From NCBI GenBank assembly GCA_963966185.1, contig CAWZYM010000301.1, positions 186,001-250,000 of the forward strand: a DNA stretch of 64,000 bases. Reading direction: 5' to 3'. Of the stretch, positions 46,432 to 54,888 are shown in pieces (the stretch's first letter is position 1; the number at the start of each line of letters is the position of its first letter). Made by a program: the position numbers and the translations under genes. Under the pieces are notes generated by a model. The model made no database searches. It was given only the letters and a program-made list of their open reading frames with translations, and was not told the origin of the DNA. The stretch comes from Rhabditoides inermis. Lineage: Eukaryota; Nematoda; Chromadorea; Rhabditida; Rhabditidae.

Positions 46432-47673
46432 TCTCTCTCTCCACTCACCTACTTTGCTCTGTATCATCGTACCGTACACGATTAGTGCTGCGAGTAGACA
46501 GAGGAAAGCGAGGAATACGATGGAAGTTGTGTGTGCAGCGATCGAGTAAGCGATGTGGTGGCCCTAAATTATTGATTTATTGATTTTCGTCCAGTTGATA
46601 CAGAGCTATTCGATTATTGATTGGGAATTTTGAACATGACGTTTGTGCTTTTGTTTGTGTCTCCCGTGTGTGTCTGGCCAGTTTGGTATCCAAGGGCGAT
46701 AGAGGCTCGGAGATTCCCTAGGGCCAAAAGGAGAAGTAGTATTCTGTAGAAAAAATAGCCCAAAATTCAAAAATAAGAATGGTAAATGAATGCTAACTAA
46801 ACACGAGGGACGAGGGATACATTGATACTCCCATTTCATAAGTGTGAGGGAAACGAGGGTTGATACGAAGGGGGGGGGGACCTTCATGATGAGTCCACTG
46901 GCGAATAGAGCCACGAACTGCAGCAGGGCAGCAACGATTACCAGACCGAGAGTGGCCCTCTCGAAAGGAGACTTGTACTGAAACGAAAGGAGACTTGTAC
47001 TGAAACACGCATACCATTATCCCATTCCATTCCAGATATCCTCGAGTTTTTTTTTTACTTTTCTTTCGGATAAGTTTGTTCTGTCTGGAGCATTTTGAAC
47101 GAAACCTCGTCACTGAATCCATATCACTTTTTTCAGATTAGAGACAACGCAGTTTTACACCATCCTGATAAGAACGGAAGTAACGTCACACCATACGTGA
47201 AAAAAAACGAATGATTGGAAAGCCGATAACCTGAGGTTTTTAACAACAAAAGCGACTCACTCTGAACCAGCGCTCGCAATCCCAATCATTGACTTTCCTG
47301 TAGCCATGCCCGCAAGTGTACGACACCAGACCAAAATCTGGAGATCCCGGGTTCCTGAATATCAAATGATAAGCCCCGCCCCTAGAAACCCGCCCACTTG
47401 TAGCTGCGCCATCCGGGTGTGAAGAGAGCGATGAGAGTCAAGAGGAATGCGATGAGTAGGACGATGAGTAGGTAGAGTCCGACGCGGCTGCGGGGGCGGG
47501 TCATCGTGGGGCGGGGCCTGGAGATGGACCTGAGAGGGGCGGGGCGTCGAGGGGCGGGGTGTCATTCAAACAACAACAAAAAATCAATATAACAATTGTA
47601 CAAGTTTTAATTAAACAAACAAACAATAAAGAATGAAATACCTGAGTGAGCTCTCCGAGTGTGTCCTGGCCAT
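45537..47673 (-). CDS. Claudin-like four-pass membrane protein (Clc-like family)
   Basis: It starts MARTHSESSLR at 47673, then SISRPRPTMTRPRSR and a first membrane span GLYLLIVLLIAFLLTLIALF. An extracellular loop follows: FTPGWRSYKW, then SPDFGLVSYTCGHGYRKVND with a cysteine pair completed by WDCERWF. Second span (46960-46890) GLVIVAALLQFVALFASGLI, third (46550-46460) SIVFLAFLCLLAALIVYGTM, fourth (45640-45560) FYICIVACILTFLATGVGGI, ending KVDSEMIQ and stop at 45537-45539. The four spans and a cysteine-bearing first loop fit claudin/PMP22-type proteins, and the best resemblance is to the nematode Clc-like family. Such proteins act in junctions or as channel subunits; the role here is inferred. 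One intron is a 650-bp CCCTCT satellite. Confidence 0.75.
45797..46441. repeat. 650-bp CCCTCT/CT microsatellite
   Basis: It occupies nearly a whole intron of the Clc-like gene. A near-pure CCCTCT array at 46215-46390 and a CT run at 46388-46428 flank a mixed zone with CCCTCCCTCTCT and CCGCTC variants. Every long frame on both strands (SPSPSP, LPLPLP, REREREG, GRGRGRG) is an artefact. On the sense strand of the gene it is GA/GAGGGA-rich, a potential purine-strand triplex former. Confidence 0.95.
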
Positions 47674-48155
47674 GACTACCGGGGAGGGACATCCATTCGA
47701 ATCTCTCTCCTTCTCTCTCTCCCTCCCTCCCTCTTTCTCTGTCATGGGATTCGCGCGGTGGTCTCTCGGCAACGGTCGGACCTCCGTTTTCGCAACCCTC
47801 GCAGTTTCATGAATAAATCATCGCGCCGCGATCTGACATTGTTCTATCCCTCGTCTCTCTCCGCCTCAGAAACGGAATGAGGTGTGTTGCCGAATACTGA
47901 TTTGTAAGAAAACACTGGTGATATCGCAGTACGATTTTGTACGTTGCAAAACATGCCATTCCAGACGAAAAAGGGTCGCAATCCTTATCATTGAATTTGT
48001 TAAATCGTGATTCATTGACAGATGCGAAAAGGCGTTCAAAGGTCTCGTTACACCCACTCTTTGTCCAGTTAATCGCTGATTAACGGGGTTATCATTCACG
48101 AGGATGAGTAAATCGCCTGTGAGATAGTGGAAAAGGGTGTATCGGGAAGGGACAT

Positions 48156-48201
<46 letters not shown>

Positions 48202-48252
48202 GAGTGGTACATAAGGGCTGTTGCTCATTGGTTGTTATCAGATCATTCCACA
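47674..48252. promoter_or_regulatory. Divergent promoter region between the Clc-like and lysozyme genes
   Basis: 580 bp between opposed starts, including a (CT)n run at 48157-48198 some 55 bp before the lysozyme ATG. No clear TATA box. No coding sequence was seen. Confidence 0.45.
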
Positions 48253-49390
48253 ATGTTCTTCTTCTTCCTTCTAGTAGCTGCAGTTTCTGCGGCGCCTTTC
48301 CAACAACAAACGGATGACGTGAGTCATGTTCGCCTCTTTGGTCACACTAACCGGTGTGAGTAAGTAAGAATAAGATGAATGTACGTTTGTTAAGTAGCGG
48401 TCAGTCTTATCGAAACTCGAATCTCGATACGAACTTCGATGTGAAACGCCCATTCATCATCTGAAGTCTGAAGAGGCTGTTTCGAAGAGACTGACCACAC
48501 GTAGTCATTCCCTTTCAGGTAGTCTACTACTCGGCGATCGACCTCCCATCACTCATCCTTCCCTCGTACAACCAGTATGTGTGTCTGGCACACAACAATA
48601 GCATCGTATTCATCAACACGTTCAGTAAGGTGAGAGAGAAGGATAGAGGGGGGAGAGAGGAGGAAGAGAGAGGAGGAAGAGAAAGGAGGGAGAGAGGGGG
48701 GGGAGAAAGAAGGGAGAGAAAGGAGGGAGAGAGAGGGGGAGAAAGAGAAAGAGAAAGAGAAGGGAGGGGGTAAAGAGAGAGAGAGAGATCTTGCAGGAAT
48801 ACGGGGGCATCGTCGATCCAGTTGCAGCAGACAACTATCAATGGGCGAAACAAGGTTCATAACTCATAATTTATTATTAATGCAAAATAATACAACAATT
48901 ACAAACACATTGCACTTTCCACACGAACACGAGCTCAAACATGAGAAAATGGGACCGGAGCGTGGAAAAATGTTTTATTTCAGTTGGTATGTCGACTGAG
49001 TTCTACTTCGAGCCGTATCTGTCGGAGAATCGAACACTCGTTGAGATGTTCGAAGACGTATGGAACAGACTGTACAGCAGGGGGATTCCTGTCAGGAGCA
49101 TGTGGATATCGGTCAGTATCTCTCCCTCTCTCCCTCCCTCTCTTTCTCTCTAACCTCTCTCGTTCAGGTAGTCGACCCCACCCAATGGAGCAGCACCATC
49201 ACTGACAATATCGCCAACATCCGCTCTGTCTTCAATCGAGCAGCGGTAATCAATACGAATCGATAATCAATCAATACATAAATAGTTTCCAGTTGTACGG
49301 CGTGACGTTTGGTGTGAAGACGAACAAGGCAGATTGGCAGGCTATTACTGGAGGCTACTCGCAGTTCAGCCATCTACATCTGTGGTGGGA

Positions 49391-49455
<65 letters not shown>

Positions 49456-49912
49456 TCCTCCGATTATGTACATTCCCTATTTTTCTCTTTCTCTCTTCCT
49501 CCTCTTTCTCTCCTCATCCCTCCCCTCTTTTTCTTTTTTTCGCTCCTTCGCCTTCTCTTCCTCATTAGATGATTAGAAATGACGTCCACTGATTCGTTCG
49601 GCTATCATATACATATTTTCTAGGTTTATGGGCACTGCCTCCTCCACTGGCGGTCAGTCCAGCCCAACCTACGATGACTTCGGCACGTTCGGAGGGTGAG
49701 TGGGAGAGAGAGGGAGAGAGAGGGGGAGAGAGAGAGAGAAAGGGAGAGGGAGGGAGAGGGAGGGAGAGGGAGGGAGGGAGAGGGAGAGAGCCAGAGAAGA
49801 GAGGGAGGGAAAGAAGGACTCTTTCAGATGGCGTTGGCCGGCTGCCAAGCAGTTCGCGTGGCGACAGGTGGAATGCAATGTGGTCGTCAACAAGGATGTG
49901 TACACCGCTTGA
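48253..49912 (+). CDS. GH25-like lysozyme, nematode LYS type, secreted
   Basis: It starts MFFFFLLVAAVSAAPFQQQT, a signal peptide with likely cleavage after VSAA, then VVYYSAIDLPSLILPS. Later blocks are FEPYLSENRTLVEMFEDVWN, GIPVRSMWISVVDPTQWSST, NIANIRSVFNRAALYGVTFG, TNKADWQAITGGYSQFSHLH, LWWFMG, TYDDFGTFGGW, AAKQFAWRQVECNVVVNKDV and YTA with stop at 49910-49912. The order (W..V.DP..W, a Y-G-V-F-G block, W..ITGGY, LWW, YDDF, F-G-W, KQF, C-V-VN-DV) is that of C. elegans LYS proteins of the GH25-like group, which act in gut antibacterial defence and digestion of bacteria. The first Asp of AIDLP is the usual first active-site residue. Length about 225, normal. AATAAA at 49961 follows. Confidence 0.88.
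49388..49451. repeat. (CT)n in a lysozyme intron
   Basis: A CT run begins right after the exon encoding FSHLHLWW, followed by a further pyrimidine-rich zone up to the acceptor near 49620. Confidence 0.8.
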
Positions 49913-49960
49913 TTATTGATTAATTGATTTTAACAACTTTTCATTATCGGGTAATGTGCC

Positions 49961-49966
49961 AATAAA
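49961..49966 (+). terminator. Polyadenylation signal of the lysozyme gene
   Basis: AATAAA 49 bp after the stop codon, in an A/T-rich 3' UTR. Confidence 0.65.
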
Positions 49967-50752
49967 TATCATTTTCTTTGAACGAACCCAGTGCAGACTG
50001 ACCGGAATGCGGTTTTTTTTGCATAGCTTTGTCATTTTGTTTTCTCTTTTCTCTTTTCTGTTTCGTGCTCTCACAACGTCAGTCCGACTAGGTTTATGAC
50101 GTCTGCAGGTACTTGAATCGGTTCGCCAAATCGTTTCGCCGCTTATAAACATTTTTGTGGAGAAATCGAGAGTCAGGGAGCGAGTTCAAGGTCCTTTTTG
50201 ACCATTTTCGCAGCTGCAGTTTTGCAGCAAAGACCATTTCGAGACAATGAAACTCGAGTAACAGAATAAAAGGGTACAGTTTGTGTGTTTTGTTTCTTCC
50301 TCGCTACTCGTAAACGGTTGTTGTATACAGTTTTGTTGTCTCTGACCGTTGATGCGCGTAATGTGTCGCATTAGTCTCGAAGGTCATAGAACACTCCATT
50401 GTTGCGTAGTGTTTGGTAGTGTTCTTATTATGTAGTGTGCACAGTGTGTAATCTTGTTTTTTTGGTTAATGGTTTGTCTCTCTCGAGGTCATTTACAATT
50501 GACCACCCACTCTCGCATATAAATACGATAGCGTCTCCTAGTTTGAACATTACAACACCTCTCATACTCACAAAGAGCTTCCGTTGTCAGCTGTCAGTTG
50601 TCAGAGCATGCATTGTGTGCACTTCATTCTTCTCACCGCCTCATATCATCTAGTCATGTTTTCATCGTCATTCAACATGTGATTACTTGAGTGCCATGAA
50701 ATTGGAAGGACGAAAAAGGTGCGCTACTAGTTTTACAGCAGACCGTTTCGAA
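49967..50752. other. intergenic stretch
   Basis: No gene was recognised. A TATAAATA at 50518-50525 followed by pyrimidine-rich sequence could be a second weak core promoter. Confidence 0.4.
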
Positions 50753-50963
50753 TATAAAAGGTCTGCCCACCTGCATCTCTCGACATTACACCGCCACTTG
50801 GTCAAGGCTTCTCGCTCCGTTCACTTCTTCATCTCTCAGTGGCCGTTTCCTGTGCTACATATCGTCTATGTATTTTCTCAAAACCATTGTTGAAGTGATA
50901 CCTTCGCGGCTTTGTGTTATTGCCGACATGGTGCATCTGCTGTTTCCAGACTCACTGCCAGCC
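50753..50963 (+). promoter_or_regulatory. TATA promoter and leader of the small secreted protein gene
   Basis: TATAAAAGG begins near 50754, in a block of about 210 bp leading to the ATG at 50964. A start site about 30 bp downstream, near 50785, is expected. In-frame upstream ATGs (50868, 50928) exist but would put extra residues before a good signal peptide. Confidence 0.5.
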
Positions 50964-51292
50964 ATGCTCCGTCATCTCTTCCTCCTCTCCCTTCTCCTCG
51001 CCTCTGTCTTCTCCCTCGGTGGACAAAGAAGCGACGAGTACGACGATGTGAGTGCAACGTATACGAAACGTATCAATGAAACGTATCCAGGACTCCGAGG
51101 CGGCCGCAGTTGCTCCCATCATGCCGGCGCCTTCTGCCGGAGGAGCCGCGCCGCCTGGTGCGTTGTTTATTTGTTTACATGTTTACATGTTTATCTGATT
51201 CCAATTCCAGGCTTTGCCCCGCCTTCGTCCAAGTTTGTACACCCCGGAGCCAAGGATCAGTTCGGAGTGAGTGAAAGGGAGAGAGAGGGAGA

Positions 51293-51337
<45 letters not shown>

Positions 51338-51417
51338 CCACCTCCTTCCAGTTCTACCGCAAGAAGGGCCACGCCAAGGTAGTCGGCATCTCGAGGAGGA
51401 GGGATCGCCGCGTGTGA
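50964..51417 (+). CDS. Small secreted protein, about 90 residues, peptide-precursor-like
   Basis: Four exons join in frame: MLRHLFLLSLLLASVFSLGG as signal peptide, QRSDEYDD, then SEAAAVAPIMPAPSAGGAAP, PGFAPPSSKFVHPGAKDQFG and FYRKKGHAKVVGISRRRDRR with a final V and TGA at 51415-51417. The product is rich in Ala and Pro, then strongly basic with RKKG and RRRDRR sites of the kind cut by proprotein convertases. A neuropeptide-like or antimicrobial precursor is possible, but I recognise no family. One intron contains a GA run (51298-51334). Confidence 0.6.
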
Positions 51418-51524
51418 AGCGTATAGAATATCAAATTGAATCACGACGTCTATATTAGACCGATAAATATTTGAAAACTATTTTACAACGTTTATGTGGA
51501 ACAATACACGTTCCAGTGATCCCA

Positions 51525-52860
51525 TCACAACTCGTCCCTTGCCAGCTCCTCGTCAGTGAGCGTGGTCTTTCCACTGGCCTGATCTGCCTCCCAGCGAGAC
51601 GCCGCCTCCGAGTGCCAGCCCTGCGAGCAAACACATCACCATACAACTATATTCATCATGTTAGTAGGCTCACACCTTGCAGTATCAATTGATACAGTAT
51701 ACAGTACCCTACCTACCTGCACATCATCCTCCTCCTCCCACGCATCCGGCTCCGTCTCCTCCTTGAACACCGCGTCCCTCCTGCCTGCCAGCTCCAACTT
51801 GGACATTGTCGGAAGCTGAATTGTTTTTTTATTGATTAATTATATCAGTGTATACATTGGATTCAATTGTATATCAAACTTACGTTAGTAGCATAATGTG
51901 TATCATAGATGTTTTCCGTTCGTTCAAAGAACATAAACATAACGTGGTGATATGTGGTGATATGCGTGTGTGGCCCTAGAAAACCATGACCGAAACTTAT
52001 ATCTATTGTACTATTGTTCATGCTAGACGGATTCGAATCGAAATGCATAAAGCACACATTCTAAGAAGTCCCCTTGAGAAAACGACACGCACGTGAGAAA
52101 GACAGAAAGACGGTGCCAGACTTTTTGATTGGCCTATTAAATCGCAAGTGAAACGCTTTGTTGTCATTGGAACGAGACCAAACTCTGCTGAGAGGCGTAG
52201 AAACCAAAGTTACCGTATCACGTACCAGATTGTTCCACAGCTCGCAGGCCGCTTGATGCCAGTTGAACTCGATTCGAGGACGGCCATCCGACATGACTGC
52301 AATCGAGTAAACAAAGTGGTATATTCCGTTTGCGCTCAGCTCAATATTTCTCGTCAAAAACATTATGTTGTCCAATAGTTTTACAGTACCCTAAACTGTT
52401 GGACAATGAACATTTCATCTCACATTCACAGTTCCTCTTCGCATATCTGTCGCCACACATAGCTAGCGTAGTGGTAACACTCTCGCCTGGCAAGCATGAG
52501 CTCGCGGGTTGAATTCCCCCTGGTCAGGCAAGGTTTTGTCAATTTGAAAACCTCATTGAAAGTACTTAGATCTTTTTCTGACCACCCTAATGTCTTTCAT
52601 GAAAAGAGTGAAACTCATTTGCGAGCCTACTATAAACAAGTGAGGACGCACGATTGAAGAAGTAGTCTCGCTTGCTCTTTCCAATCGGATGCCAGCTGGG
52701 ATTCTCCGGATTGCAGCCCTCCTGCGTTGGGGCGCTGAAAGTGATGTGATCAGTGATGTCTAAAATCAAAGTTGTTATCCCTTCAATTTGGTGTGAAAGT
52801 CACGGATACCCACATCATTTCCCTCCCGCTTCGTATCGATTGATCGGTGGACGGGATCAT
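51525..52860 (-). CDS. Unrecognised 128-residue acidic protein
   Basis: Five exons join with consistent phases: MIPSTDQSIRSGREMMW (52860-52810), EGCNPENPSWHPIGKSKRDY (52735-52670), LMSDGRPRIEFNWHQAACEL with WNNL (52300-52230), LPTMSKLELAGRRDAVFKEE with TEPDAWEEEDDVQ (51815-51717), and GWHSEAASRWEADQASGKTT with LTDEELARDEL and stop at 51525-51527. Phase agreement across all four introns argues it is real. The C-terminal half is acidic and Trp-containing, and no signal peptide or membrane span is visible. Function unknown. A tRNA-like sequence lies in its second intron. The start is 134 bp from the divergent start of the next gene. Confidence 0.6.
52459..52535 (+). repeat. tRNA-like sequence, SINE head or tRNA pseudogene
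   Basis: The A-box TAGCGTAGTGGTAACAC and B-box-like GGGTTGAATTCCC are correctly ordered and spaced, with CTCGCCTGGCAAGCATGAG between. The B-box has an altered GGTTGAAT core, and neither the anticodon arm nor the acceptor stem pairs well, so a working tRNA is unlikely. Its body differs from the two SINE-like copies in DERA. Confidence 0.5.
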
Positions 52861-52994
52861 TTCGACTACGCCGCCGCGTCACTCGGTCGTGGCCCCACCC
52901 ACTAATTGAGGTGGGAGTGGGGACAGGTGACTATCGATCGGGTATCGATTGATGATGGACAGCTTCAGACTGACCCACTCCTACTAGTCGATAC
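52861..52994. promoter_or_regulatory. Very short divergent intergenic region
   Basis: Only 134 bp separate the start of the acidic protein (minus) from that of the basic SP-rich protein (plus). It must hold both 5' leaders. It carries ATCGATCGGGTATCGATTGATG-like words. Confidence 0.45.
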
Positions 52995-53967
52995 ATGCTG
53001 CTGCTAGTTGCGGCCTCCGCCGCGGCCCCGCTGCTCCTTCTGCAGTGCGGCAAGCCGAAGGAGGGACCGTGAGTTATCGATTGATTATCACTTCCTTGAT
53101 CATTGATCGAATATGGCCGTGTCCAGGCGCACGCACTCTCCGAAGCCGCACTCCCCGAAGCGAAAGATGCCGCGTCCCCCGAAGGGAGTCCCGCTCGCGC
53201 CCCCACCCAAGCACGACGACGACACACTCCGCGACGTCAAGAGCCTCAACATCGACGCCGAGTCCAGGTGCGACTGACGTCGTTTGTGACGTCCCTACCG
53301 TAGTCTTGCAGTCGCTTCGAGCGCCGGGCGCCGCAGATTCCGCGCGCTGTGAAACCTGTCAAGGAGCGGCCGTCCGCCGCCGTCGCCATGCAATCCAAGG
53401 AGATCGAGTCCAAGGTGAATGCATCAATCGATTATTGATTGATTATCGATCGGTTTGCAGGAGCCGCAGGATCGCGGGTCGCCCAAGTCGCGTCAGTCTG
53501 CCAAACAGAGCAGGGCTCGGAGCAGGGAGGACGACGGAAAGCCATCCGTCAAGGTGACAGTGACGTCATCGTGTAGTGAATGACGTCATTGCAGTCGCGC
53601 AGTCGCTCGGCGGACGTGGACCGACCGTCTCCGAAACAGTCTCCCGTCAAGCCCTCTCCGAGACACTCTCCCCACGGAAAGGTGTCCCGAGAGAGTCAGG
53701 AGATGAGCAGGGAGGCACAAGGTGGGCGGGGCTTGAAGGGACGGGGCAAAGACGCGTTTAGGCATCGCCGCCACGCAGAAGATATCGCAGGAGAGCGCCT
53801 CCGCGCCGCAGTCAAGCGATATGGAGAAACCCAACAAGGTATACGGTTTATTGCTGATTTTGGGTTACTGTATTTTGAATTTCAAGCCGCGCGGTACGAA
53901 GGATCGGAAGCCGAAGCAGGAGGAGAAGGCTGGGGAGATAGTGAGAAAGGACAGGGACAGCGACTAA
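52995..53967 (+). CDS. Secreted or membrane-anchored basic Ser/Pro/Lys-rich protein
   Basis: It starts MLLLVAASAAAPLLLLQCGK, a strongly hydrophobic leader with a cysteine at its end. The rest is low-complexity and basic: RTHSPKPHSPKRKMPRPPKG, HDDDTLRDVKSLNIDAESR, QSKEIESKEPQDRGSPKSRQ, then RS/SP repeats (SRSRSADVDRPSPKQSPVKP, SPRHSPHGK). It ends KPRGTKDRKPKQEEKAGEIV with RKDRDSD and stop at 53965-53967. Seven or so short exons separated by 40-60 bp introns. I recognise no domain. SPK/SPR repeats look like phosphorylatable basic tails of nuclear proteins, which sits oddly with a signal-like N-terminus; the leader may instead be an artefact of start choice. Confidence 0.5.
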
Positions 53968-54061
53968 AGGAGAAGGAGAAGGAGAAAGAGAAGAAGGGGA
54001 TGGAGCAGTACAACAATAAATGTTTGACGTGTGTTTTATGATTGTATTGTGTTATGTTCGG

Positions 54062-54067
54062 AATAAA
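54062..54067 (+). terminator. Polyadenylation signal
   Basis: AATAAA about 95 bp after the stop of the basic SP-rich gene. An earlier AATAAA lies at 54014. Confidence 0.5.
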
Positions 54068-54363
54068 CTTTGAAAAAGAACCTGTTTTTGACTACTATTG
54101 TGAGAACATTGATTGATGTATGTTCTCTACTCTATACATTCCTCACATGATACATGCACAAGTACATGAATTATCTGCGCACATGTTTTGCTCATGTTTT
54201 TAAGTTCATTTTAATGATGAAAACATAACGAATAGAACGTGAATGTATCGTCTAGACCCACTAATGACATTTCCTTCCTGTCCCTGCCTTGATAAGCCCC
54301 GCGCCAGTGTCATGGTCCCAGTCTCTGCCCGTCACAGACTCCGCCCCCTCTCGCCCCGCCCCC

Positions 54364-54474
54364 ATGGCCACCATCACCGCCGACCCTGCCGCGTGCGCCG
54401 TCCCGGCTGCCGGAGGAGCTTCCACCCACCAGCTCAACAACCCCGGAGCCACCAAGCTCATCTTCAAGGTAGCC

Positions 54475-54505
<31 letters not shown>

Positions 54506-54804
54506 CCATCCCTATATGATCTTTGCTCGTTCAGGTGAAGTCGTCCAACAACACCGAGTACCGTATCAAGCCTGTGTTCGGTTTCATCGAGCCTGGAGCG
54601 GCCACCCCCCTCGAGGTGACCCGCCTTGCCGGCCCGCCCAAGGAGGACAAGCTCGTCGTCCAGTTCGTCGAGGTACGGTATCACATGGGTTACTGTAACA
54701 CACCGTATACCTAGGCGCCGGCTGACGCGACCGATGCGCAGGCGGCGTTTGCTCCTCTCGCTGCCACTGCGCAGAGCATCACTATTCCCATCAAAGCCGA
54801 GTAG
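54364..54804 (+). CDS. MSP-domain small sperm protein (SSP/class P type)
   Basis: Three exons encode about 108 residues: MATITADPAACAVPAAGGAS, THQLNNPGATKLIFK, VKSSNNTEYRIKPVFGFIEP, GAATPLEVTRLAGPPKEDKL, VVQFVE, APADATDAQAAFAPLAATAQ and SITIPIKAE with stop at 54802-54804. KSSNN.EYR..PV.GF and EVTR..GPPKEDKLV.Q, with PADATDAQAAFA, are the signature of nematode sperm-specific class P / MSP-domain proteins, an immunoglobulin-like beta sandwich related to the major sperm protein that drives amoeboid sperm motility. This gene is the best lineage marker in the window. The first intron has a (CT)n polypyrimidine tract (54478-54505). Confidence 0.92.
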
Positions 54805-54888
54805 GCCCCGCCCACTCGAGCCCCGCCCGATCCAGTGTGTGATATCGTGATAAATAGTCATTCAACGAGTTGCATTGTTGCGTTTTGG

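Noticed and set aside
45475..46583. Frames of 220-330 codons on both strands in the CCCTCT array.
   Set aside because: Pure simple-repeat translation. The region is an intron of the Clc-like gene.
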